Positions 1 through 11,900 of a stretch of 64,000 nt of DNA are shown here, one piece after another. Position numbers and translations under genes: made by a program. The stretch's first letter is position 1. The number at the start of each line of letters is the position of its first letter. The DNA lies in contig JAKSZT010053928.1 of NCBI GenBank assembly GCA_026826555.1, forward strand, positions 44,155,311 to 44,219,310, in the 5' to 3' direction. This DNA comes from Tolypeutes matacus. Its lineage: Eukaryota > Chordata > Mammalia > Cingulata > Chlamyphoridae. The notes beneath the pieces were generated by a model. It saw only the letters and a program-made list of their open reading frames with translations. It was not told where the DNA came from and ran no database searches.

Positions 1-720
1 TTGGTCCTATGATAGTATGGTCTTTCTAAAACCCACAAAGTCACCACTCCCTGCTTAAAAACCCTTCAACAACTCACCACTGCCCTGAAGATAAAGCCCA
101 AACTTCCTACTATGGCTTATACAGAAAATCGATCTCGCCTCAGTTTACCTTGTCATCTTCACTTGCCCCTTCCCACTTGTAGTTCCACACTCCAGCTGAA
201 GTTAAATGCTAGTTATTTCCCAAACATACTATGTTTTCCCTTTTTTCTGGGCTTCTGTCCATTCTGTTTCTTCTACCTATAAACCTCTCCTTATCCTCCC
301 CTTTATCTGTTAGCCTTTGCTGCATAACAAATCACCCCAACTTTCCCATCCCTTAGCAGGCTTCTTCACAGGGCCCAGAACAGGAAGAGAAGGCAAGCCC
401 CAATGTACAATTACTTGTCAATTCTCTGCCTGTGTCATGTTTGCTAATGACCCATTAACCAAAGAAGGGCAAGGCCAAATCCAGGTTCAAGGGTAGAGAA
501 ATAAGCACTATTTCTTGATGGGAGCAGCCATACAATCACAACGAACAGAGACAAGCATACAAGAAGACAAGTTATTGTGGTTCTTTACAATTTGCGGTAC
601 TTTCCCCACCCCTTTATCAGCTCCTATTTATTTTCTCATCTCAACCTAGAAATCACTTTCTCTGGGATGGTATTCTTGATCCCCAAAGCCTGAGTGAAAA
701 ACCTCTCCCAAAACACCCTG
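1..720 (+). repeat. L2-like LINE remnant (about 50-290) and otherwise unassigned 3' flank
   Basis: Positions about 50-290 read like the 3' part of an old L2 element on the plus strand (the 'aacccttcaacaactcacca' and 'gataaagcccaaacttcc' phrases). The remainder to 720 shows no gene or repeat I recognise. In human the convergent neighbour ZRANB3 lies on this side; I see no exon of it. Confidence 0.4.
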
Positions 721-726
721 TACTCT

Positions 727-812
727 GGGAGTGGATGTAGCTCAGTGGTTGAATGCCTGCTTCCCATGTATGAGGTCCTGGGTTCGATTCCCTGTATCTC
801 CTTAAAAAAACA
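727..812 (+). mobile_element. DAS-type SINE (tRNA-Ala-derived, monomer)
   Basis: Very tRNA-Ala-like: an A box (tagctcagtggttg) and B box (gggttcgattcc) with short A-rich tail. It lies beyond the candidate poly(A) site. Mismatched stems and the A-rich tail mark it as a SINE, not a tRNA gene. Confidence 0.85.
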
Positions 813-1300
813 ATATTGTGTTCAATATTATTGTGTTTATTACTCTCTTTTATCAATGGATCGATGGATGCATTTATAGGACGAATGGGCTCCAGTTCAT
901 ACAGTTGATTTGACTTTACTCTCCATTTTATGGCAATGTTATGTCAGTGTTCTGTACCTGATGGGAAAGTCATTGAAAAGGGGGAATGTGTTTTGGTTTC
1001 TGTTTTATCTTCACTGTCTACTAAAGTACCTGATACAAAGTAGGCACTTAAAAATAACAAATGACTGTAAAATAAACAAGCATGTAACTATAATAAAAGT
1101 AAAAAGGGGTAACTGTCAATTGTCATTAAGCAAAAAAAAGGCACAGAAAGCATTCTTCAGGCTCCTGCTCTGCAAGACCCAGTAGGCTGCACATACTTGG
1201 CAAGATCTGAGACAGCACAAAACTAAGTAAATTAAAACTGTAATGCCCAGGTGAGTAGAAGAAATAAGAGAAAATTAGCCACAAACGAAATACTCTCCTT
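813..1300. other. 3' intergenic flank without recognised features
   Basis: AT-rich sequence with short chance ORFs on both strands; no repeat, exon or RNA gene recognised. Confidence 0.5.
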
Positions 1301-1306
1301 TTTATT
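1301..1306 (-). terminator. candidate RAB3GAP1 polyadenylation signal (AATAAA)
   Basis: First canonical AATAAA hexamer on the minus strand downstream of the stop, about 1.41 kb after it. Variant hexamers (TATAAA near 2242, CATAAA near 1643) lie closer to the stop, so shorter 3'UTRs are possible. Further AATAAA hexamers occur near 836 and 627. Confidence 0.45.
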
Positions 1307-2720
1307 AGATTCACAAAAGCCCTTTTAAAGTCGTACCTCTCCTTTGTATAATTTTTCTTGGTTATTAACTTTCTTCATTAGAAAGCAGACAAACTTTGTC
1401 CTTGAAAAGTACATCTTCTATTTTCTCTTCAATTTTTCCACACTCAGGCCTGCACCTATATGGTTTACTACTTGCAATAAAGACCAGCATCTCAGAAAAA
1501 GCATTGTAAAAGTCAGAGATAATGAACCAGGGCCTATCCTACTTAATATATATATATATATATATGTAGTTGCTGTTTACAAAAATAATATAACACAGGG
1601 TTTACACGGCTCTATTAATTATTTAAAGTTACCTAGGCAAGGTTTATGCTTCAGTATAACCATTTTTGACTTTGGATTGAAGTAGGAATTTTGGGCTCAA
1701 AAATAGATTTAAGATTACCAAACAGGCCATATAGCAACACAGACTTAATAATAAATCCTGATGGAAATATGTTGCTGTTATACTGGATGCTACACATCCC
1801 CTAAAGTACAAAAGTAAAATAGTGCATTAAAATAATTCTCTACTCATTACATTAGCACATCACCAAATTATACTAACGCATGATAATCTCTATATTTTTA
1901 GCATGTGCTCATCTCTACTTCATTAAATACAGTATCCAGCCAGCAACAACAAAAAAGGAGTGCATGCTGTACAGCAAGAGGAGAGAAGCAGCATTTACAG
2001 GTTGATATCTTATATGGCAACCAAAAGCAAAATATATCTTACAAGATATACATAAAACTAATTTACAGTGACATTTAACATGTAGTTTTATCAGAAGGAT
2101 TACACTTAGATCACATTATATGGAAAAACACAAATTATATGAAATTCTAGGTTTTCTCCCATCACAATGCTCATCAAAAGTAAATTAGTACAATAAAGAT
2201 GACCACCAAGTGATTGAATAAACAGAATGTCACTTAGTGTTTTATAAACACAGATTCTGAGATAGAAGCTACCACTAAATATCCAGAAATCTGAGTTAAC
2301 AGACATTCTATATTGCATACTTGATAATAAATACAGCCATTAACTGTGTACACAGACTATGATCCAAGGCAAGAGCCTAGAGGACAGTCACAGAGAATAT
2401 AATGAACACCATCCCATCAGAGTGAGTACAAAGAGCTACTGCTGTTATTCGGCCCATTTCCCCCCTCCCCCCACAAGGGCCATCTCTTTGGAGCGGAAAT
2501 CTTTCAATAGCTCACATCCATTTCCTCTGCCCCACTACAGTACAATACAAAGAACCCAAACCTGGCACTGGAAAGCCTTTCAGATGCTGGTATGATTCTG
2601 GATCACTCAACTGGACAGGACCTTCTCCATGGCCTCTCAGGTTCTGACTGCACAACCTCCCTCCCACAGAAGGAATCAGCACTGTCCCTGAAGCCACAAA
2701 TGAGATTAACACAAAAACAA
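1301..2720 (-). other. RAB3GAP1: RAB3GAP1 3'UTR (extent inferred)
   Basis: AT-rich sequence directly following the stop codon on the minus strand. No interspersed repeat is recognisable between 1570 and 2720, unlike the introns, which fits an exonic sequence. No canonical AATAAA occurs on the minus strand until 1306-1301; a TA dinucleotide run lies at about 1543-1565. A 1.4-kb 3'UTR is my inference; transcript data would be needed to fix the end. Confidence 0.55.
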
Positions 2721-2957
2721 TTAGAAGAAGGAGGTATCTGATGAAAAGGCACCTGCAAGTCTAAAGTCCTCTTTGGTGAGAACACTGTACATCCGCTGAG
2801 GCAGGGCTTTGGAGTATGGGGCAGGGCGGGGCACAGTGGTCCGCAAAATGAGTTCCCGGCCAGCGGGCGGTGGGAAGTCAGACGCCGAATTCTGTCTTCT
2901 TTCTTCTGGGGAGCCCATTCTCTTCAGTTCCTCCTCTGGTGGAGCCATGGCTGCAGT
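2721..2957 (-). CDS. RAB3GAP1: RAB3GAP1 terminal coding exon and stop (residues 904-981)
   Basis: 237 nt of coding sequence: [20 protein letters not shown], then a Pro-rich stretch ([20 protein letters not shown]), [20 protein letters not shown] and the C-terminus [12 protein letters not shown], stop TAA at 2723-2721. Acceptor attcaag. The very conserved C-terminal tail matches human RAB3GAP1 at nearly every position. The exon continues into the 3'UTR below 2721. Confidence 0.98.
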   Translation of the reverse strand, partial: TAAMAPPEEELKRMGSPEERRQNSASDFPPPAGRELILRTTVPRPAPYSKALPQRMYSVLTKEDFRLAGAFSSDTSFF

Positions 2958-5900
2958 CTTGAATAGAAACAAATGCTTAAATTTTAAAGGGATTCAAATG
3001 CTAAACTCCGATATTTTTGAAGGACAGATGAATAAACATGATAATATACATCAAAATGTTATATTACTCAGTAATGCTGTCAGCTATGTTATGATTACTC
3101 AAGAAACTCAATATAGAAAATGCAAGAAGCTTGAAACACTGCATGAGCAGCCAGAGATAATAAACTGGTGACAGAAACAGAAGGGGTAATGACTGTCAGG
3201 GAATATGCTTTGAAAAGCAAGGGCCATATTCAGATTCTGATGAAAGGGGATAATGGAGCTGCACTGGTTTCCATACATTTCTTTTAAGCAATGACCCAAG
3301 TCTGATGTCCTCAGTCTAGTAAGGAGCTGTTGCTCTCCAGAGTCTGAAAAGATGATTTTTTTTTTTTTTTAATCTCTCTTCTTTCAGTCAATTCTCTTTA
3401 AAGTTCATTTGCCAAATTACAACTTGGGAAACTGGTTTTGTTTGCTGACCTGCTAATATGATCCAGAAAATGACAGACATCCATGTAGCAATAGACACAT
3501 AAAGAGAAGTTCTCAATATTAAAGGCATCTTCTACTTTCATTAAAATTTCATAAAATGCAGATTCAGTTAAGGTCTTCATTTTTAACTGTGATTACTCTA
3601 CTTCTTTAAATCAGTACCAGAAGTTTGGAGGGAAAAATGGAAACATGAAATCATGTTAAATTAAACATCAGCAAGAAAGGTATGCCAAATCCAGACTGTT
3701 AAAGAGGTGGTTAGTCTTAATGACCTTATGACGTTAGAGGGATGGGAAGGAACAAGGAACTATGAGGGACAAAGGCTATTTTGTTACCTCATCAGAAGAT
3801 TCAGTCAGCTTGAGAAAGGTGAGAAAAGAAACAGTGATGAAAAGAAAACAAGCAAGATGGTTTAAAAAGGGCTTGACAAGAGATTTCAAGGTTATTTCCG
3901 AAACAGCATGCACTACATTCAGGAATATGATCCTATCAAAAGAATATAAAGACAAAGTCACACCACTCACAACACAGCTAGCTGCCAAGCAGAGTGGACA
4001 TCCCCCACTATTCATGCATCTGATGTTCCTACAGGTGAGGTACCAAAGTGTCATTTAATGGGAAGATGATATAACAAAAATTGCTCTTCTATTGAAGAAT
4101 AAAGGTGCTAAAAAAAGGTGCTCGTGACTTGAAAAATAGATAATCTAAAGAGTTTAAGAGTAGGTGTCTAAGATTTTCTCAATTTAGCAGGACTGAAGCA
4201 AAAGCCAATCAATCATTAATTTGCTGAATTCCATTTAAATATGTATATATCACAGAAGCATATACATCACATGATCAAATTTATTAAAAATTTACTTTTA
4301 AGGAAGTTTTAAATATATAAAATTCCCATGTGCTATAATACAATTCAGTGAAATTTCATCACAACTTTAAAATGTTAAAATCTTGATTAGTAGAAGAGAT
4401 GTAAATTATAAGCCATTTACATTAGCCAAACATTAATATCTGAGGTTTTTTTTGTTTGTTTTTTTTATTTTTTAAAAGATACTTAGATTACACAAATGTT
4501 ACGCAAAAATTGTAGGGATTCCCATATACCCCACCTCCCACCCCTCCCACAAAGCTGAGTTTAAAAATGTACCAACCTGATGTTTGTTCTACAGATTACA
4601 TAGTGTACCAATTCCCTAAAAACATTCACTACGGGGTTTGAAAGCATGAAATCTCTTAAAATTGTATGTGTGATAAACCTACAATCTAAGTATCTATTAC
4701 CAGGGAATTAGTCATCTGTATAATGAAATACAATGGGGCCATTTAAAAAGATGATATAGGAGAGCAGGTGTGGCTCAAGTGGTTGAGTGCCTGCTTCCCA
4801 TGCAGGAGGTCCCCAGTTCGATCCCAGGTACCGCCTAAAACAAACAAAAGCAAAAAAATGATGTACTCCTATATTCACCATAACAATGAGGTGGAAAGCA
4901 AGGATAATAAAATAAATTATATAATATCCTTTTATAAAATATACTTTTGTCTATTTCTACTTTAAATGTTGACAATGATCATCAGTGGGTAGTAAGATTA
5001 TACAATTAATTTTTTCTCCATAATTTTCTGTATTGGACTTTTATTTGGACAATAACTCTTTACTGATAGTCTTGGGGCAGGGTGTGTGTGTGTGTGTGTG
5101 TGTGGAATTTTTGCTTAACTGCCCAAAACAAGCAGCACTTTTAGCATTAAAAATATAAATACTTTAGATTTTAAACCTTCTTAAACAATTTTTAAAAAAA
5201 GATCAAAGAGGCAAGAGCTTTTACAATATGAGAAAAATTCATATTGCTGGTAACAAAGAAATGTGCTTTATGAGAGTCTGGCTAGATAGCAGACAAGGAT
5301 TCTACAGGATGTGGAAACAAATTAGGTTTCTGGTTTCATGCCAGAGACAAAAACAATAAATCAAAGCAGGTATCTATTAATTCTAGAACTCTTAATCCAT
5401 AAGGAAATAACGAGCTGTTTTTAACTTGAACAACTTAAATTTAGGGAATTTCCCTATATTTTTAGCTTTTCCTAAAAAGTAAGATCAGTATTTGGCCATG
5501 ATTGTGAATTTGTTACTAGATGTACTACAGACCATCTCAATGGGGATTACGAAAGTTGTTATTCCATGTGCAAACCATGAAATTCTTTCTTATTTGACAC
5601 TGAGAAGGATACCCTCAATGCTTGGTCCTTTTAGTGTCATCACTGTGATAGATAAAGGGCAACCTGTATTTATTGTATTTCTAACACTTTTTATCAGAGT
5701 CTCTAATATTAATAAGATCTGAAATGAGATTCATCTCTGGGGTAACAGTGCCTTTTAACCAGTGAACAAGACCTTCGCTGACAAAGAGAATATTGGCACC
5801 AAGTGTAACTAGTACCACCTTCATAAAATTCAATTTTAATATTTTTTAAATGTCAGAAAATAGTACATATTTGTTAAACCTTCACTTACATTAGTAGAGG

Positions 5901-8900
5901 CAAAGATGGTAATTTTCCAAACTGGGCCTTCTTTCTATGCTGAAGCTTCATATACTACGGCTTCTATAGTTCTAAAAAATCTGAAATCTTTCTCTTTCTT
6001 TTCAGTACATCTCTAAATTTAGATCTCTTCATCATTACAAGAATAGCTTGAATTACAATTTGAACTAAGTTGTAAATCCATTTGTAGAAGATGGTTATTA
6101 AAGATGGTAAAAGTGAACTCTATTCTAATTTCAGCACTGGCCATGGCTAACCAACCACTAGTTTCTCTAACAATGGATTCAGATTCTTCTAATTTCTGAA
6201 AATTAGGTCCTAAATATATTTTTTTCATCTTACTTGAACCACTGTAGGAAAACAAATGGATTTCAAAGACTTAGAAGTCGCAGTAAGAGGCAATGTTTCC
6301 TTTATGTTCAAATCCGACTCCCAGATTTACAATCAGCTGTATGTGTCAAAACTGCATCTTACTAAGTAGAGGTCAGGGAGATCACCATACAGTAAGTAAG
6401 GGGACTCACATACCCTCTGAGCACTCACAAACAACTTGTGAATAATCCGGCCAGCGTGTCCTCTTCCTGCACCAATGACTAAGACTTCAGGCTGCTCCAA
6501 GAGACAACTCACAAACCTAGGAGAGAGAAATAGTAAAAGGATGGAAACCAAGATGCTCAGTTCACATGATGTCAATCCTCCCAGATTAATTTTGTTGGCA
6601 AATCCTCAATTAGCACTGGATAAATCTACCGAGGCTGGAGTGGAATTTTTATAATAAGATAGACTGATATTTGGAATGAATCAATTGACCATCTTACTGC
6701 CTCTTCAAATGTTTTCATAAAATTTGCCTTTTCTTTTTTCCTTTAAATTATTTTCATAAAAATTTTTAAAAGCCTCTGTCAAAGTATATAGAAATATTCA
6801 GTCGATCTATTTCAGACTAGAAGCTTAGAAAATGCTACACTAAATAACTATCTTTTCTTTTTTTCTTTTAGACAATAGAAACCTAGTTTTATTTAGTTGG
6901 CAAAGGATTGATGTGTATTTCTAGTTGTCCTCCTTTTTGAGTTTTGTGTTGTGTGTGCTTAAAATATGCCAGGCAAAATCTCAATTGTAGGCTGTGCCAT
7001 TATGTGCTGGAAATACTGCAAGGACAGCACAGCTACTTTCCAGTAAAGTTAAGAGTCACAGACACAGAACCCCCGTGCCTGTACCACCTGCTCACCAATT
7101 CATGTTGCTATTTTAGAAATGATTCCCTTGATTAGAGTTTATTCTTCTCATTCAAAATGAAGGCATTTTCAAGAGCAAAATAGGCTGGCAGAAAATTTTG
7201 TTGAACAAAAGACATAAAATTCAAACAAGAACTTGTTCAAAGCTATAGTAAATGCCTAGTTATATAATACTAATTATTTAGCATCAATAATGACATTTCT
7301 TGTGGAACTTTTGAGGCTGATGACAAATTTTAAAAATATGACTAATTCAAGCTGCTAAACAAGATAACTGGAAATATTTTCTCTATCACATATTAAAGCA
7401 GCATTGTCCGTTGAAGTACCAAGGGCAAAAATGGACAGGGACTCATACTGAGAAAGGCTTGACTGGTCATAGTGCTGAGCTGCTTAAACCTGCCCCAATC
7501 ATTTGCTTCACTGGGAGAGGCCATCTGGTTCTTCTTTCAAAACATATTTGCAAGGTACATCAGATGCACACCTTAGAAATCACAAATATTGATTTAAAAT
7601 AAAACAAACTACTAGGAATAGTGAGCAGAAATATAGTTTCAAAACATTCCATGCAGTAGTCAAGGAACAGTAAGAACTGAATGCAAAGCTTGGGGGCACA
7701 GAGTTGAGTTCCTCTACAGGAAACTGCATACAGAGCTTCTCTCCAAGAGCAAACAAAGAAATCCCTAGAAGAAAAGACACTGATAGACTGTTTCCAAAAG
7801 GAGGAGGAATGGAAACACCTTGCAAACACTCAGAAATATAGTAGAGGTCAAATCCTATGATAAAATATTTCTGTCTATAGTCTATGCTTATTTCAAATAA
7901 TATGAGTGCCATAAAATCTGAGTATTCTATTAAAATTTCTCTAAAGAGAGTGGTAGCTTTTCCTACTACAGACAAAACCGAATTAGCCAAGGAGCCATTA
8001 CCTTTCTAGATCTTCTTTTTCCTCCTCGAATTCACATTTCTCAGTTCCAAACTTGGCTTTTAGTGAACGGGCTCTAGCAATTGTAGCTTCCACATTAGTA
8101 ATTTGATGGATGATTTCCTAACAGTGGGAAAAAGAGAGACAGACATTGGAAGACAGAAAAAAGCAAGACCTTTTAAAAATATATCTTTAAAATAATTATT
8201 ACCAAGTGGGGAAAACACTTGTCAAGATTCTGATAATACGTCTAACTTACTTCCAATTTTTTGTCTTCTGGATTGGGGAAGTGCAAAACTTTACTGGAAT
8301 GAGAGATTATTTGCTTTATAATCTTCTTTACTGAAGAAATGTTTTCCAAACTTTCTATTTTTAGAAAGATCAAAGTGATCATTAAGTTAGGCAAAATATA
8401 CTTTCATTTTGAAAACAAACTAGTGACTAATCAAATAAGACATTTACCTTCTTCTTTTACCTTGAGTACAGCTGCATGAATTACACAAGGTAACAGGTGC
8501 CGAGCAAGATCTGCAGGTTTCTGGACTGCCAGGTAGTGTAGTACCTGAAGGAGGCACAAAGTTACATAAATGATCAATGCAGCTGTCAAAAACGAAGCAG
8601 CCATTTACATAAGCACAAAATCCTATGCACCACTGAACTACATCCATAATGAGAGTAGAAGAGAGTTCTCCTTTCAACTGAGCACCTACTACTACTCATC
8701 CAAGTAAGTAGTTACTACACCCAAAGAAAAGAATAGTACTACTGAAAGCAATTAATAATTTTGCTTTTTGACAAGGCTGTCAAATCCATGAAATTGGGAA
8801 AGAATAGTCTCTTCAACAAATGGTGCTGGCTCCACTTGGGCCAGCTCTCCTGCGTGGGCCAGCACTCCACTTGGGCCAGCTCGCCTTCATCAGGAGGCCC

Positions 8901-11900
8901 CGGGAATCGAACCCTGGACCTCCTATATGGTGGATGGGAGCCCAATCGCTTGAGCCACATCCGCTTCCCATACGACTATTTGAAAATAGGGTCATTGCAG
9001 ATACGGTTAGTTTATCTGAGGTCATACTGGATTCGAGTGGGCCCTAAAATCAATGACTTGTGACTTTATAAGAGAAAGGAGAGGGAGATTTGGACATGGA
9101 GCCACAGAAGGAAGATGGCATGTGAAGACGGAGGCAGAAATGGAAGTGATGCAGCTACAAGCTGAGGAACACCAACGACTTTCCAGACCACCACAAAGGA
9201 GGAGAGGAGCATGGGGCAGTTTCTCTTTCAGGGCCTCCAGAAGGAACCTTTATTTTTGACTTCTCAACTCCAGAACTGTGAAGGAATAAATTTCTGTGTT
9301 GTAAGCCAAAAAAACCCCAACCAAACAAAAAACAAATGGTGCTGGGAGAACTGGATATCCTTATCTAAAAAGAAAGAAAAGAAGACCCTATATCTCACAT
9401 CTTATATAAAAATTAACTCAAAATGGATCAAGGACCTAAATATAAAGATAGAACCATAAAACTCCTTAAAGAAAATGTAGGGAAACATGTTCAAGATCTT
9501 GTGGTGGGTGGTGGTTTCTTAAACTTTACACCCAAAGCACAAGCAATGAAAGAAAGGAAAAATAGATAAATGGAGCCTCCTCAAAATTACATACTTTTTT
9601 TTTGCTTCAAATGAATTTGTGAAGACAGTAAAAAGGCAGCCTACTCAATGGGAGAAAGTTTCAGAAACTACATATCCGATAAGGATTTAATTTTCATGTT
9701 ATATAAAGAGATCACACACCTCAACGATAAAAAGACTAGCAACCCAAATAAAAAACGAGAAAAAGCCGTGAACAGACATTTTTCCAAAGAGGAAATACAA
9801 ATGGCCAAAGAGCATGTGAAAAGATACTCAATATCACTAGGGAAATTAGGCAACATTACAGAAATGCAGATCAAAACTAAAATGAGATACCATTTCACAT
9901 CTTACAGAATGGCCATTATTAAAAAACAAACAAAACAGAAAATTGCAAGTGCTGGAGAGGATGTGGAGAAATGGAAACATTCATTCACCACTGGTGAGAA
10001 TGCAGAATGGGGCAGCCTCTATGGAAGACAATTTGGTGGTTCCCTAGGAAGCTAAATATAGAACTGTCGTATGATCCAGCAATCCTGCTACTAGGAATAT
10101 ATTCAGAAGAACTCAAAGCAAGAACATGAACAGATATTTGCACACTGATGTTCATAGCAGCATTATTCACAATTGGTAAAAGGTGGAAACAACCTAAGCG
10201 CTCATCAATTGATGAATAAACAAAATGTGGTATTATTGATACAATGGACTACTATTCAGCTGTAAGCAGAAATGAAATCGGGATACATATGACAACATGA
10301 ACGAACCTTGAGGATACTATGTTGAGTGAAATAATCCAGACACAAAAGAACAAATACTGGTCTCACTGATATGAACTAAATACAATGAGTATAACTTATG
10401 GAGTTAAACTGTGAGTATACGTTAGTAGGAGACAGAAAGTGGGCTGAGAAGGGGGAGCTGATGCTGGATGTATGTAGAGTGTTTAACAAGGATGACTGTA
10501 ATGGAAATGGACAGAGTTGATGGTAATACATAATGAAGATAAGTAACCTTGCTGATTTATAAATGTGATTGTGGTTGAAAGGGGTAGTTTAGGAGGTTAA
10601 TGTTAATTGAAAGACAGGTAGAGGATAATCTAGGGACTGTATAATACAGTGATTGCGGTGGTAGATGAGGATTGTGGTTAATAATACAAGAATGTTCCTC
10701 TATTACAAGATGTTAAGAATATGGTGATACATGGGAAAAAATATAACTAATGTAACTTACAGACTATAGTTGACAGTAATATTGTAATATTTTTGTAGCA
10801 AAGGCAAACAAGGTACTATATTGATGCTAAATGTTAAAAAAAAGAATATGGGATTTAGTTTTATGAGATGTGAAAATAACCAAGTTTTTTTTTGTTTTGT
10901 TTTGTTTTGTTTTTCCATTAAGAACAAGACTGTTGTCATGTCATTTGACCAATCCATGTTCATTTGTTTGTCTTTTGGAACACTGGAGAAACAAGTTGAC
11001 TTTGTTTTGGGGATTGGATAGGATAAATGTGCCTGGACAGGATTTTTTAAGGTAATAATTCCATGGCTTGTTGAGGTGCCTTTTGACTGTTATTTTTTGA
11101 AGTTGAAATAAAGTTTATAAAAATTTTTAAATAATAAATCTATTGTCCATTGGGCCCCTTATAACTTAATTTTTCATTTTCAATATGCTTTTATCTTTCT
11201 CTTGTTTCTATCCCGAGTTAAATCAGTTCTGATTTTATTTTTCTGTGCTTTTTTGTCCAGTTTTGTCTTGGTTTTAGCATTTCTAATTAAAGATGATTTT
11301 CATATCTCTCATTCTTATTTGAGGATATCTGAAATTCAGTTTGAAATCTTGTGTTACAATTTTCTTCTGCTTCCTGGTCAGTATTCTGGGAAATATTTTC
11401 ATTAGTTGAATGATTTGATTCACATTTTCAGGTTTTTTTTTACAGTAATTTTGTATGGATGTAGTCTGCTCTTTTCTATTCATAGTAATTTCACAGACAA
11501 TTTGAAAATACTCTCTTCTGTGCAGTTTCTTTAATATATGGGGTGGGGGGCGGAAAGGATGGGATTGGTATGTCGTTGCTTCTTCATTTCTACAGGATCC
11601 TTAAAAATTTCCCCCTCTTATCTCCTTCTTTCCCATCACTGCAATGTTTCTAAGAAGTATCATTTCTTTATATATTTGATTCTCTGAAAGGCAATTTCTC
11701 TTATACTCCACTTCCAGTCCTGCTTATTTTCTAGCCCCTTCCCTGAAGCCAGTGCTGTTAATTACCAAGCCTAACCTGTGTATTTTGGTATTTAGTGTTG
11801 GGGTCTTTCTTTCAGGGGTGATTCTGAGCTTTGTCTCAGTGCTCTGTATCCCTCTACTCTTTTCCATAAGTCTCCCTATCCACATTCTCTACACCCAGTG

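Larger units (their letters stand above)
3809..6413 (-). other. intron upstream of the microexon
   Basis: 2.6 kb. It holds an antisense L1-like 3' fragment (about 4446-4620), a DAS SINE (4759-4856) and a GT microsatellite (about 5082-5104). The rest, including 5105-6413, shows nothing I recognise. Confidence 0.5.

Noticed and set aside
727..800. A tRNA-Ala gene
   Set aside because: A and B boxes are present but the stems are mismatched, there is an A-rich tail, and the same sequence recurs throughout the window as a SINE.
1..1300. Exons of the convergent neighbour ZRANB3
   Set aside because: Expected from human gene order, but no plus-strand exon of it could be recognised here or within the RAB3GAP1 introns.
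9648..10055. 135-residue open frame that looks protein-like
   Set aside because: Its words are those of the L1 ORF2 C-terminus; it is a surviving piece of a broken LINE, not a host gene.
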